Below, one piece after another: positions 27,050 to 36,735 of a stretch of 50,500 nt of DNA. The notes beneath the pieces were generated by a model that was not told the origin of the DNA, searched no databases, and was given only the letters and a program-made list of their open reading frames with translations. The first letter of the stretch is position 1. Every line of letters starts with the position of its first letter. The stretch is from Dyadobacter sp. CY356 (GTDB taxonomy: Bacteria; Bacteroidota; Bacteroidia; Cytophagales; Spirosomataceae): positions 1-50,500 of the forward strand of contig NZ_JAJTSZ010000014.1 of NCBI RefSeq assembly GCF_021440195.1, in the 5' to 3' direction. Made by a program: the position numbers and the translations under genes.

Positions 27050-27052
27050 GGC

Positions 27053-28480
27053 TTAAAATTGGAAATAGATAAATTGATTACTGGTAAACACTCCAAACAA
27101 ATAACAGCAAAAACAGATCAGCGGAAATAAGATCCAGAATAGCCGGGTGTCGGGAATATATCTTGCGAAATATTTATCCTTAACTATTAAAAGGAAAAGC
27201 AATCCGAGCGAAAAAATAAATTCACCGGAATTCATCGCGATATCCGGAACGCCGTAATCAGAAAAGTCAAAGATCTTTTTGATGATTTCAAAAGCTTCGG
27301 AAACGCTGTTCGCCCTGAAAAATATCCATGCAAAAGCCACCAGCAAAAAGGTCCATAAAATATGGAAAATCCTGACGGGCAACGGGCCGCCTTTGCCAAC
27401 ATGCTCGCGTCTGAAAATGGTATGGGTATTAAAAATCTGTGCAAGAATCAGATAAACGCCATGGATACATCCCCAGATAATGAACTTCCAGTCGGCACCA
27501 TGCCATAATCCGCTCAGTAAAAAAACCACTAACGTATTAAAGTAAACTCTGCTTTTTGCCCGTCTGTTTCCTCCCAAAGGAATATAAACATAATCACGAA
27601 ACCAGGTGGAAAGAGAAATATGCCAGCGTTTCCAGAATTCGGAAATAGACTCTGCAAAATAGGGTGCGTTAAAGTTCGTCATCAGTTTAAAACCCATGAC
27701 TCTTGCGGTACCAATGGCAATATCCGAATAACCGGAAAAGTCGCAGTATATCTGAAAACAGTAGAAAAAAGTAGCAATTAAAAGTGCAGACGCACTTTGG
27801 TTCGGAACATCAGAATAAGCAGCATCCGTGACCAGAGCAAGCCTGTCGGCAATCACCACTTTTTTGAACATTCCCCAGGCGATAAGTGTTAGCCCGGTTC
27901 TTATATTTTCCCAATCATAATCGAACTTCTCACGAAACTGCCAAAGCACGTTTTGTGGTCTTTCGATCGGACCTGCCACCAGCTGCGGGTAAAAAAGAAC
28001 GTAAAGCGAGTATATTCCAAAGTTGTATTCAGCTTTTTGATTGCCCCGATACACTTCAATGGTGTAACTCATCGATTGAAATGTATGAAAAGATAATCCG
28101 ATTGGAAGAATCAACGCCGGAAACATTTCCCTCAGTGGAGGCATTTCGTTTTTCTGACCGATCAGTTGCAGCACCTGCGTTATGTTATTATTCAGGAAAT
28201 CGAAATATTTGAAAAAGGCGAGAAATCCAACATTCGCGACCAGACTGAGAATAAGAAGCAGTAACCTTTTTCGCCCACTGGAGTTTTCAATCCATATCCC
28301 GGCAAAGTAATCGACAACGATAACGACACCGAGGATTATTAAATAGACAGGGATAAATGACGCATAAAAGTAGGCACTCGCAACAAGCAACAGAACCCAT
28401 CTAAGTTTCCATGGGATGGTGTAATATAATGTGGTAACAAAAATGAAGAATAGTAAAAAGTGTAAAGAATTAAAGAGCAT
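27053..28480 (-). CDS. MBOAT-family O-acyltransferase (AlgI-like)
   Basis: This 475-residue multi-spanning membrane protein is of the AlgI/DltB type. The signature blocks are FWKRWHISLSTWFRDYVYIP with PLGGNRR, and LLSGLWHGADWKF containing the catalytic histidine. About ten hydrophobic segments are visible. Family members carry acyl groups across the inner membrane for O-acetylation of alginate, peptidoglycan, teichoic acids or other glycans. It is the first gene of an operon with the SGNH-like protein. A TAnnTTTG box lies about 75 bp upstream. Confidence 0.92.
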   Translation of the reverse strand: MLFNSLHFLLFFIFVTTLYYTIPWKLRWVLLLVASAYFYASFIPVYLIILGVVIVVDYFAGIWIENSSGRKRLLLLILSLVANVGFLAFFKYFDFLNNNITQVLQLIGQKNEMPPLREMFPALILPIGLSFHTFQSMSYTIEVYRGNQKAEYNFGIYSLYVLFYPQLVAGPIERPQNVLWQFREKFDYDWENIRTGLTLIAWGMFKKVVIADRLALVTDAAYSDVPNQSASALLIATFFYCFQIYCDFSGYSDIAIGTARVMGFKLMTNFNAPYFAESISEFWKRWHISLSTWFRDYVYIPLGGNRRAKSRVYFNTLVVFLLSGLWHGADWKFIIWGCIHGVYLILAQIFNTHTIFRREHVGKGGPLPVRIFHILWTFLLVAFAWIFFRANSVSEAFEIIKKIFDFSDYGVPDIAMNSGEFIFSLGLLFLLIVKDKYFARYIPDTRLFWILFPLICFCCYLFGVFTSNQFIYFQF

Positions 28481-28554
28481 TTGCTTTGTTGTAAGTGTTA
28501 ATATCTAAACCAGATCAAGACAAAACTGCACCAAATTCGGGTTTTACGCGGGGG

Positions 28555-28562
28555 CAAATATA
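28555..28562 (-). promoter_or_regulatory. Candidate -7 box for the MBOAT operon
   Basis: On the minus strand TATATTTG matches TAnnTTTG 75 bp before the MBOAT ATG. The -33 region is not a clear match. The stretch 28563-28759 holds no supported gene. Confidence 0.4.
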
Positions 28563-28759
28563 GAGTGTTCTCTTTAAAATTCGTATTTCTTTAAAATATG
28601 CTCGTATTTTTTCTAGTAAAAGGTTGCCAAAACAATGGCGTCGTTAATATCTGAAAGCAAGCAGGTTGTTTAATCCGGAATAATAAAAATGAAGAAATCC
28701 GCAAATAACAAATTGCCTGCTATCTGCGTATCATCAGATTGAATGTTCGCGCGAATTAG

Positions 28760-28790
28760 TTGCAGGAACAACAGATTGTTTTATACTTTG
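28760..28790 (+). promoter_or_regulatory. Candidate promoter of the 2OG oxygenase gene
   Basis: TTG (28760-28762) is 19 nt from TATACTTTG (28782-28790), close to the TTTG-N19-TAnnTTTG pattern with one extra base in the -7 box. Transcription would start near 28797, only some 10 nt before the ATG at 28806. This supports that start over an upstream one. Confidence 0.4.
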
Positions 28791-28805
28791 CATAAAAAAA
28801 GCATT

Positions 28806-29762
28806 ATGGAACCTGCATTATTAAATGAAGTACCCTCGCTTGACCTGGCGGATTACACCTCAGGAGATGCGACAAAAAAAGCAAAATTTGTGGCAGACCT
28901 TGGCTCTGCTTTTACCAATATAGGATTTGTTGCCATTAAGAATCACGGGTTAAGTGATGATTTAAGAATTAAGCTGTATGACGCCGTTCAGCGTTTTTTC
29001 TTTTTGCCGGAAGATGAAAAGAAGAAATACGAACATCCGGAACTATTTGGACAGCGCGGATATATCGGCAAAGGAAAAGAAACTGCAAAAGGTTTCAAGG
29101 TTGCAGACCTGAAAGAATTCTATCATGTCGGACAGCCTGAACCCGTGGGAGACATGGCACATAACGTTTTCCCGGACGAATTCCCGGAATTTGAAGAATA
29201 TACCACAGCGGTATACAAAACTTTTGAAAACGCCGGTAAAACCTTGCTGAAAGCCATTGCCATTTACCTTGGTCTGGAAGAAGATTTCTTTGAAGATAAA
29301 GTTAAAAATGGAGATAGTATTCTGCGTGCTCTTCATTATTTCCCGATTGAAAACCCTGATCTGGTACCTGACGGTGCCGTTCGGGCTGCGGCTCATGGAG
29401 ACATTAACCTTATCACCTTATTGATGGGAGCAAGTGCAGAAGGACTTGAAGTTTTGCGCCGTGACGGGAAATGGATTGCTATCACTGCCCTGCCTGACCA
29501 GATTGTTGTCAACGTGGGTGATATGCTGGACCGACTTACCAACCACAAATTGAAATCGACCATACATCGCGTTGTTAATCCGCCGCGTGAGAAAATGGGC
29601 ACTTCACGTTTTTCGATACCTTTTTTTATGCACCCGAGGGCTGACATGGATCTGAGTTGCCTTGAAAGCTGTGTGAGTGTGGAATTCCCTAAATTATATG
29701 TGAACATGACAGCCGGTGAATTTCTGGATGAACGTCTGCGTGAACTGGGTTTAAAAAAATAA
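28806..29762 (+). CDS. 2-oxoglutarate/Fe(II)-dependent oxygenase
   Basis: This 318-residue cytoplasmic protein belongs to the isopenicillin N synthase-like 2OG-Fe(II) family. The N-terminal DIOX_N part (about 5-120) includes NIGFVAIKNHGL. The iron ligands are H and D in AAAHGDINL and H in STIHRVVNPP; the 2-oxoglutarate-binding R and S are in SRFSIPFF. The ATG at 28806 was chosen because the frame's upstream start at 28743 precedes the likely promoter. Bacterial members act on diverse small molecules and the substrate is not deducible. It is followed by chrA about 50 bp downstream, probably in one transcript. Confidence 0.9.
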   Translation: MEPALLNEVPSLDLADYTSGDATKKAKFVADLGSAFTNIGFVAIKNHGLSDDLRIKLYDAVQRFFFLPEDEKKKYEHPELFGQRGYIGKGKETAKGFKVADLKEFYHVGQPEPVGDMAHNVFPDEFPEFEEYTTAVYKTFENAGKTLLKAIAIYLGLEEDFFEDKVKNGDSILRALHYFPIENPDLVPDGAVRAAAHGDINLITLLMGASAEGLEVLRRDGKWIAITALPDQIVVNVGDMLDRLTNHKLKSTIHRVVNPPREKMGTSRFSIPFFMHPRADMDLSCLESCVSVEFPKLYVNMTAGEFLDERLRELGLKK

Positions 29763-29815
29763 GCCGGTTTGCAGGAGCAGCATTTTAATTGGGATAAGGT
29801 AAATAAACTACAAAT

Positions 29816-31036
29816 TTGCCCGTCCGGAACCCTTTACCAGCAATACCTTTGAGTAACCCGATCCGCAGGTTTCGTTATATCATTTACCTTTTGGACATCC
29901 TTTTGCTATCGTTTACGGCATTTGGAGGTCCACAGGTACATCTTATAATGATGATTGAAAGGCTCGTAAAAAAAAGAAGATACATTACCGAAGAAGAATT
30001 ACTTGAATTACAGGCACTTTGCCAGATTCTCCCCGGCCCGAGTTCCACGCAAACAGTTACAGCCATTGGCTTGAAAATTGGCGGACAACCTTTGGCATAT
30101 CTTAGTTTGCTGGTTTGGTCACTGCCTGCCATGTTGCTGATGACACTCGCTGCAATCGGAGTTCATCTTTTGGAACAGAAGAAAATATCACTTTCATTTA
30201 CCCGCTTTGTCGGCCCGATGGCGGTGGCGTTTTTAATGCATGGAGCCTATGCCATTGCCAAAAAAGTAATACACAGTTTGCAGGGATGGAGTTTTCTGAT
30301 CATTTCCACCATTCTCGCTTATTTATTTCCATCACCTTATATGACGCCGCTGTTGATCGTTTCAGGCGGGGTGGCAGCTTCCTTAAATTTCAGGCAACAC
30401 GAAAAAATGGAACGTGGGCCAATTAAAATTACCTGGCGTCCACTTATCTTCTGGATATCCGTTTTACTTGTCGCAGCCGGAATTGGTACCGTAACGAAAT
30501 CCCTACCCGTTCGACTGTTCGAGAATTTTTACCGTAACGGAAGCATGGTTTTTGGCGGGGGCCAGGTTTTGATCCCTATTCTTTATAACGAGTTTGTAGA
30601 ATTTAAACATTACCTGACAGATCAGGAATTTCTTTCCGGAATGGCTTTAACACAGATTGTTCCCGGACCTGTATTTTCTGTCGCTACCTATGTGGGAAGT
30701 TTGTCGATGCAGTCATATGGCATAACCGGACAGATTGTTGGTGGCATTGTTTCGACAGCAGGAATATTTTTACCAGGTACATTTTTTATCTTTTTCGCCT
30801 ACCCTATCTGGGGACAATTGAAAAAATACCGCGGAATCCGTGCTTCACTGGATGGGCTGCATGCCACAAGCTGCGGACTTACTATCGCCGCAGCAATTTC
30901 ACTTTTTGAACCCATGGCTGTCAACTGGCAGGCGGTACTCACCGTCGCCGTCACATTACTGATCCTTTTTTTTACCAAAATCCCCTCCTATCTGCTCATC
31001 ATTCTGGGACTTCTTCTTGGACTGTTTATATCATAA
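29816..31036 (+). CDS. chrA: Chromate transporter (CHR family)
   Basis: This 406-residue membrane protein is a long-chain CHR transporter with two homologous halves. The first half has FTAFGGPQVHL and ILPGPSSTQ; the second has GSMVFGGGQVLIP and QIVPGPVFS. About ten transmembrane segments are visible. ChrA exports chromate using the proton-motive force, although many homologues have untested substrates. The start is non-ATG: the frame opens with TTG at 29816 directly after a stop three codons earlier, and another TTG lies at 29849. The first in-frame ATG would remove the FGGP motif region. No chrB regulator is adjacent. Confidence 0.88.
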   Translation: MPVRNPLPAIPLSNPIRRFRYIIYLLDILLLSFTAFGGPQVHLIMMIERLVKKRRYITEEELLELQALCQILPGPSSTQTVTAIGLKIGGQPLAYLSLLVWSLPAMLLMTLAAIGVHLLEQKKISLSFTRFVGPMAVAFLMHGAYAIAKKVIHSLQGWSFLIISTILAYLFPSPYMTPLLIVSGGVAASLNFRQHEKMERGPIKITWRPLIFWISVLLVAAGIGTVTKSLPVRLFENFYRNGSMVFGGGQVLIPILYNEFVEFKHYLTDQEFLSGMALTQIVPGPVFSVATYVGSLSMQSYGITGQIVGGIVSTAGIFLPGTFFIFFAYPIWGQLKKYRGIRASLDGLHATSCGLTIAAAISLFEPMAVNWQAVLTVAVTLLILFFTKIPSYLLIILGLLLGLFIS

Positions 31037-31145
31037 TTCCTATCCGGAAGCAATCTTTCGGTATTTAATCTAATAAACCATAAGCTTTGTTTTAATCCAT
31101 TTGTTTTCCAAACTTTGGACACTTGATCCTATTCTTTTCCATTTC

Positions 31146-34112
31146 ATGAAAAAAGCTATAATTTTCTTCGTTTTTCACCTTTCGTTATTTGCTTTCAGCA
31201 ACTCAAAAGCTCAGAATACGACATCGCCACAATTTTTAAATAAAAACCGCCAGTGGGTTGACTCTGTTTTTGCGACTTTAACGCCGGATGAAAGAATTTC
31301 CCAATTGATCATGGTTGCCGCGGTTTCGGATGTTAAACGGGCAGTAATCGATCCAAAAACAAGTAATCCTGCATTTATTGAAAAACTGATCAGGGAAAAT
31401 AAAATCGGAGGAATTGTGTTTTTTCAGGGCGGACCTGTCCCACAGGCAAGACTGACAAACTTTTATCAATCTATATCCAAAGTTCCGCTTCTGGTGGCCA
31501 TGGATGCTGAATTTGGTCTGGCGATGAGGATTGACAGCACGGTTCGCTATCCTTATCAGATGACTTTGGGGGCAATTCAGGGGAATGATGATTTGATTTA
31601 TCTGATGGGCAAACAGGTTGCGCAACAGGCCAAACGCCTGGGTATGCACATCAACTTTGCACCCGTTGCTGATATCAATAACAATCCAAATAATCCTGTT
31701 ATCAGTTTCCGCTCTTTTGGAGAAAATAAATATAAAGTGGCTGAAAAAGCACTCGCTTATATGAAGGGTATGCAGGATAATGGTTTGCTGACCAGTGCCA
31801 AACATTTCCCCGGCCATGGTGACACGGGCACAGATTCCCATTTTGACCTTCCCGTCATCCCACACAACCTGACCAGGCTTGATACGCTGGAACTATATCC
31901 GTTCAAGGTTTTGATGAACAATGGTTTGAGCGGTATGATGATCGCGCATTTGAGTATTCCTGCGCTGGACAATACGCCAAATTTACCATCTACGCTATCC
32001 AAACCGATTGTTACAGATTTACTACGTAACAAACTGGGTTTTCAGGGTCTGATCTTTTCTGATGCCATGAATATGAAAGGTGTCACCAAATATTTTGCCG
32101 ATGGAAAAGCTGATGCCATGGGTATGGAAGCGGGAATGGATGTGCTCGAATTTACAGAAGATGTTTCCAAGGCCGTTGCAGAGATCAAAAAAAGTATTGC
32201 AGAAGGAAAGATTACACAGGCAGAAATTGATTTTCGCTGTAAAAAGGTTTTGGAGGCTAAAGCCTGGGTTGGTTTAAATCACTACAAACCGGTGGATCTT
32301 ACTAATTTATACGAAGACCTGAATCCAAAATCTGCGGAATTGACAAATCGTTTATTGACTGAAAAAGCATTGACGATTTTAAAAAATGATGCAAACGTAC
32401 TTCCGCTGCGTGAAATTGATACGATGAGAATTGCTTCAATTTCTCTTGGAGCTGATACGATAACTACCTTCCAGAAAACACTTGATCTTTATACAAAAGT
32501 GGACCATTACTATATTCCGGCAAAAGCAACACCCGCTCAAATGGATATGGTCAGGGCTAATCTGAAAAATTATAATCTGCTTTTGGTTGGCGTGCATTTG
32601 GGAAGTATTTCTCCAAAAGTTAATTACGGACTTACCGATCAGATGAGCTCTATGTTGCAGGAATTGATGGCTACCAAAAAAGCGGTGGTTTCGCTGTTTG
32701 GAAATCCCTATGTGTTAAACAAAATCCCGAATCCTGAAAATGCCAAAGCGCTGTTGATGGCTTATCAGCTCACGCCTTATACTCAGGATTTGTCTGCCCA
32801 GCTTATTTTTGGTGCGATTCCGGCAAAAGGAAAATTACCGGTTACGGTCAATGCACAATTTCCCTATCTGGCAGGTATCGAAACAGAGGCTTTGGGACGT
32901 TTGAAATACACAATCCCGGAAGAACTTGGACTGGATTCTAAACTGATCACATTTAAAATTGACTCCATTGCCAATCTGGCAGTTAATGAAAAAGCTACGC
33001 CGGGCTGTGTTGTGCAACTTGCAAAAGACGGAAAAGTCTTTTTTAGAAAAGCATATGGAAAACATACCTATGAAGGCACGACCAATGTAAAACTGACCGA
33101 CTTGTATGATTTGGCTTCCGTAACAAAAATCACAGCTTCAACACTTGCTTTGATGAGTTTATATGATCAGAAAAAATTTGATCTGGACGCGACAATGAAA
33201 GATTATCTTCCGGAATTTAAAAAATCAAATAAAGCAGATCTTACCTGGCGCAGGGTTTTGACGCATAGTGCCCGCCTGAAATCCTATATCATGTTCTGGA
33301 AAGAGTCGAAAAATCCGGACGGAACTTTGAAAAAAGAAATTTTCAGTACAAAACAGTCGAAAAAATATCCGACATCGGTTGTTGGCGACAGTCTTTTTAT
33401 TCGTAAAAATTACGTTAAAACACTTTACAAAGGCATTAAAGATTCCCCGCTTAATAAGGACGAAGGTTATGTATACAGCGATTTGTCTTTCCTTCTTTAT
33501 CCAAAAATCGTAAAAAGTTTAACAGGCGTTGACTTTGAAGATTATCTTAAAAACAACTTTTACAGCAAACTTGGAGCGACATCTTTAACCTTCAATCCAA
33601 AACGTTTTTACAAACTGGAAGAAATTGTGCCTTCGGAAAGAGATACGTTTTTCCGCCAGACTTTAATTCATGGTCAGGTTCATGATGAAGCGGCTGCAAT
33701 GATGGGCGGACTTAGCGGTCATGCCGGACTTTTTGGCGATGCAAATGACGTAATGAAAGTTTGGCAGATGTATTTGCAAAATGGCTATTATGGTGGTCAG
33801 CAGTTGATTAGCAAAGACGCGTTATTTGAATTTACCCGTTATCAATATCCGGAAATGGGCAGTCGCCGGGGATTGGGATTTGACAAACCTACTTTCAAAT
33901 ATTCAGGAAATGCGCCAAAATATGCACATCCAATGAGTTTTGGCCATACCGGTTTCACAGGTATCATGGTTTGGGCCGATCCGTCCAACAATCTGAATTA
34001 TGTCTTTCTTTCAAACCGGGTTTATCCAACGAGAGAAAATCCGAAAATTTCGCAGCTGAATATCAGGACGGCAATTATGGACGTTGTTTATGAAGCATTG
34101 AGAAAGAAATAA
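31146..34112 (+). CDS. GH3 N-acetylglucosaminidase-like and beta-lactamase-like fusion
   Basis: This 988-residue secreted protein joins two catalytic domains. After a signal peptide (ending NSKAQ), a GH3/NagZ-like domain spans about 25-560, with the NagZ-type KHFPGHGDTGTDSHFD loop (about 218-233, His-Asp dyad) and nucleophile Asp in FSDAMNMKG (about 305). A serine beta-lactamase/penicillin-binding-like domain follows from about 600 to 985, with SVTK as SxxK (S658), YSD at about 776 and HTGFTG at about 933. The ATG at 31146 was chosen over 31101 because it begins the signal peptide. Such fusions occur in Bacteroidota and are thought to act on peptidoglycan fragments. A terminator and an M28 peptidase gene follow. 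Confidence 0.9.
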   Translation: MKKAIIFFVFHLSLFAFSNSKAQNTTSPQFLNKNRQWVDSVFATLTPDERISQLIMVAAVSDVKRAVIDPKTSNPAFIEKLIRENKIGGIVFFQGGPVPQARLTNFYQSISKVPLLVAMDAEFGLAMRIDSTVRYPYQMTLGAIQGNDDLIYLMGKQVAQQAKRLGMHINFAPVADINNNPNNPVISFRSFGENKYKVAEKALAYMKGMQDNGLLTSAKHFPGHGDTGTDSHFDLPVIPHNLTRLDTLELYPFKVLMNNGLSGMMIAHLSIPALDNTPNLPSTLSKPIVTDLLRNKLGFQGLIFSDAMNMKGVTKYFADGKADAMGMEAGMDVLEFTEDVSKAVAEIKKSIAEGKITQAEIDFRCKKVLEAKAWVGLNHYKPVDLTNLYEDLNPKSAELTNRLLTEKALTILKNDANVLPLREIDTMRIASISLGADTITTFQKTLDLYTKVDHYYIPAKATPAQMDMVRANLKNYNLLLVGVHLGSISPKVNYGLTDQMSSMLQELMATKKAVVSLFGNPYVLNKIPNPENAKALLMAYQLTPYTQDLSAQLIFGAIPAKGKLPVTVNAQFPYLAGIETEALGRLKYTIPEELGLDSKLITFKIDSIANLAVNEKATPGCVVQLAKDGKVFFRKAYGKHTYEGTTNVKLTDLYDLASVTKITASTLALMSLYDQKKFDLDATMKDYLPEFKKSNKADLTWRRVLTHSARLKSYIMFWKESKNPDGTLKKEIFSTKQSKKYPTSVVGDSLFIRKNYVKTLYKGIKDSPLNKDEGYVYSDLSFLLYPKIVKSLTGVDFEDYLKNNFYSKLGATSLTFNPKRFYKLEEIVPSERDTFFRQTLIHGQVHDEAAAMMGGLSGHAGLFGDANDVMKVWQMYLQNGYYGGQQLISKDALFEFTRYQYPEMGSRRGLGFDKPTFKYSGNAPKYAHPMSFGHTGFTGIMVWADPSNNLNYVFLSNRVYPTRENPKISQLNIRTAIMDVVYEALRKK

Positions 34113-34132
34113 AAAAGAGTTTGCAATATTTT

Positions 34133-34160
34133 AGAAGGAGGTCTTGCAGCCTCCTTTTCT
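34133..34160 (+). terminator. Terminator after the GH3 fusion gene
   Basis: AAGGAGG (34135-34141) pairs with CCTCCTT (34150-34156) around an 8-nt loop and is followed by T-rich DNA. It lies 22 bp beyond the stop codon and 30 bp before the next gene. Confidence 0.75.
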
Positions 34161-34190
34161 ATTTTAACCAATTACAAATTACAGTTTCTT

Positions 34191-35129
34191 ATGAAATATT
34201 TTCTTACACTCCTCCTTACTTCACTTCTATTCAATTCATTTGCCCAAACACCTACACCGTCACCTGAGAACATTTCAAAACACATAAATTTCCTGGCCTC
34301 CGACAAAATGAAAGGCAGGGGCACCGGCAGTAAGGAAAATTTTAACGCTGCGGAATATGTAATAAAACAATTTAAAAAACACGATTTAAAACCACTGGGA
34401 ACGGATGGATTTAAACAGCCATTTATCGCAAAAGTAAAACGTGTTGTCGTTCCTGACAGTTTAAGAAAAACAGAAAACATCATTGGATTTCTTGATAATG
34501 GGGCTGCATACACAATCGTTATCGGTGCTCATTTTGATCACCTTGGAATGGGAAATCAAGGAAGTTCAAAAGAAGAGCATCCTGAGGGAAAAATTCATAA
34601 CGGAGCAGATGACAACGCTTCCGGCGTAGCAGGACTTATTGAACTGGCACGTTATTTTTCAGAAAATAGCGTTAAAGAACCCTGTAACTTTCTCTTCATC
34701 GCCTTTGGAGCTGAGGAGCTGGGACTTTTAGGATCAAAACATTTTGTTAACAATCCGACACTGCCATTAAATAAGATTAACTTCATGTGTAATATGGACA
34801 TGATCGGGCGTTATAACCCAGATCGGGGTGTGGGAATTGGTGGCGTTGGCAGCAGTCCGCAGTGGTCTGCAATTTTTGAAAATATCAAAGGTGACGTCAA
34901 GTTTTTTACAGACGCAGCAGGAAGTGGAGGATCTGATCACGGGTCATTTTACGCGAAACAAATTCCGGTTTTGTTTTTCCATACCGGCGGCCATGACGAC
35001 TACCATAAACCTTCCGACGATCCCGGAAAAGTAGATACAAAATCAGAAGCAGGCATTCTCAACATCGAAATAAAACTCATTGAGAAAGCCATGAAACTAC
35101 CGAAACTGGATTTTACCGAAGCAAAATGA
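34191..35129 (+). CDS. Secreted M28-family metallopeptidase
   Basis: This 312-residue exported protein has a signal peptide (LLTSLLFNSFAQ) and one M28 peptidase domain. The two-zinc site is complete: GAHFDHLG, GADDNASG, FGAEELGLLG with the general-base and metal Glu, MDMIGRY and GGHDDYHKPSDD. M28 enzymes are aminopeptidases or glutamate carboxypeptidases. The stop codon TGA overlaps an ATG (ATGA), but that ATG opens a frame of only six codons. The trehalase frame starts 1 bp later. Position next to the GH3/beta-lactamase fusion suggests peptide or cell-wall turnover, though a terminator separates them. Confidence 0.92.
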   Translation: MKYFLTLLLTSLLFNSFAQTPTPSPENISKHINFLASDKMKGRGTGSKENFNAAEYVIKQFKKHDLKPLGTDGFKQPFIAKVKRVVVPDSLRKTENIIGFLDNGAAYTIVIGAHFDHLGMGNQGSSKEEHPEGKIHNGADDNASGVAGLIELARYFSENSVKEPCNFLFIAFGAEELGLLGSKHFVNNPTLPLNKINFMCNMDMIGRYNPDRGVGIGGVGSSPQWSAIFENIKGDVKFFTDAAGSGGSDHGSFYAKQIPVLFFHTGGHDDYHKPSDDPGKVDTKSEAGILNIEIKLIEKAMKLPKLDFTEAK

Positions 35130-35130
35130 T

Positions 35131-36732
35131 TTGTTTTGTCTATTGATATTAATAAACTGTAACCCTTTAATTTTTCAGGACTTGTTCGGATTTGTTGCAC
35201 CCTCAGTTACATTTGGTCAATCGCTGACATCTCCCGAAGAGTTGTTTGGCACTTTTTTTAATGACGTACAAAACAGTCATATCTTCAATGACTCTAAAAC
35301 TTTTGCAGACTGTATCCCCAAAGAGGATCCGGTATTGATTATTGAAAGATATTACCAGCAAAAAAATGAACAGGATTTTGACCTGAAAGAATTTGTAATG
35401 CAAAATTTCAGGATTCCGGCAGAAATCAAGGCTGATTATGTAGTGGATAACAGCCTCACAACCGAGGAACATATCCGTAAATTGTGGCCCTATCTGACCC
35501 GCCAGCCCGAAGATCAGGAACGTGGCGGTTCACTGATTCCCTTACCGCTTCCGTATGTTGTCCCCGGCGGACGTTTCAGGGAAATCTATTACTGGGATAG
35601 TTATTTTACAATGCTTGGTTTGAAAGAATGCGGAAGAGTTGACCTGATCGAAAATATGATCAATAATTTTGCGTATCTGATCAATACCTTCGGACACGTA
35701 CCAACCGGAAACCGAACCTATTACCTGAGCAGGTCGCAGCCACCATTCTTTTCACTGATGGTGAGATTATACAGCGAAATGAGCGGCAAGAAAATCCTGA
35801 AAAAATACTTGCCCCAAATGAGAAAAGAGTATGATTACTGGATGGATGAGGGGAATTGTGAAAGTGGTGATTTCAATTGTAACCGCCGTGTTGTGCGTCT
35901 TCCTGACGGGGTTTTACTAAACAGATACTGGGACGATAAAGCCACGCCAAGGCCGGAAGCATTCAAGGAGGATGTGGAACTGGCAGAAGAGGCTTTTGAA
36001 AAACATAATGCATCAAAAGAGTCGGTTTACCGGCACATACGCGCTGCGGCAGAATCTGGCTGGGATTTCAGTTCGAGATGGTTTGATGATGAAAGCGATT
36101 TTTCAACCATACACACAACAGACATTCTCCCGGTTGACCTGAACTGTCTGATGTACCATTTGGAAAAGACAATAGCCGAAGCCTACATGCTGAATGAAGA
36201 ATTTGAATTGTATCAGAATTTTGAACTAAAAGCTAAAAAACGCAGTGAGGCAATTGATACTTACTTTTGGGACGGAACCCGGAACTACTATATGGATTAT
36301 AACTTTGTCAAAAAAGAGCACTCCAAATCAGTAACACTGGCGGGTTCATTTCCTTTGTTTTTTAAATTGGCCGGAAAACAGCAGTCGCACTATGTTCGCG
36401 CTTATATCCGTCTCAACTTCATGCGGTCTGGTGGTTTGTTGACAACAAAGTTAAAAAGTGGCCAGCAGTGGGATGCCCCAAATGGCTGGGCTCCGTTGCA
36501 ATGGATTACCTACAAAGGTTTGCGCAATTATAATTTTCACAAAACAGCCAATGAGTTGAGTGACGAATGGCTGTCTCTCAATGAAAAAGAATTTAAGCGG
36601 ACCGGAAAAATGATGGAAAAGTATAATGTTTCTGACACGAATCTGGAAGCGGGCGGAGGTGAATATGACGTTCAGGAAGGTTTTGGTTGGACAAACGGCG
36701 TGTATTTACGTATGAAAAACAGAAGAAAATAG
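35131..36732 (+). CDS. Trehalase (GH37)
   Basis: This 533-residue protein hydrolyses trehalose to two glucoses. Both GH37 signatures are present: PGGRFREIYYWDSYF and QQWDAPNGWAP, with SGWDFSSRW supplying the catalytic Asp and GGGEYDVQEGFGW the Gly-rich end. The 5' end is unusual. The frame opens with TTG at 35131, one base after the M28 stop, and has no ATG until residue 90, which would delete conserved sequence. The leader LLILINC to TFGQSLTS ends like a Bacteroidota signal peptide but lacks the usual basic residues. The true start is therefore uncertain; TTG at 35131 or about 35182, or an upstream frameshift, are options. The gene is tightly linked to its neighbours. Confidence 0.92.
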   Translation: MFCLLILINCNPLIFQDLFGFVAPSVTFGQSLTSPEELFGTFFNDVQNSHIFNDSKTFADCIPKEDPVLIIERYYQQKNEQDFDLKEFVMQNFRIPAEIKADYVVDNSLTTEEHIRKLWPYLTRQPEDQERGGSLIPLPLPYVVPGGRFREIYYWDSYFTMLGLKECGRVDLIENMINNFAYLINTFGHVPTGNRTYYLSRSQPPFFSLMVRLYSEMSGKKILKKYLPQMRKEYDYWMDEGNCESGDFNCNRRVVRLPDGVLLNRYWDDKATPRPEAFKEDVELAEEAFEKHNASKESVYRHIRAAAESGWDFSSRWFDDESDFSTIHTTDILPVDLNCLMYHLEKTIAEAYMLNEEFELYQNFELKAKKRSEAIDTYFWDGTRNYYMDYNFVKKEHSKSVTLAGSFPLFFKLAGKQQSHYVRAYIRLNFMRSGGLLTTKLKSGQQWDAPNGWAPLQWITYKGLRNYNFHKTANELSDEWLSLNEKEFKRTGKMMEKYNVSDTNLEAGGGEYDVQEGFGWTNGVYLRMKNRRK

Positions 36733-36735
36733 GTT

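Noticed and set aside
28743..28805. Upstream extension of the 2OG oxygenase gene
   Set aside because: The added 21 residues are not conserved-looking and the likely promoter lies inside this stretch.
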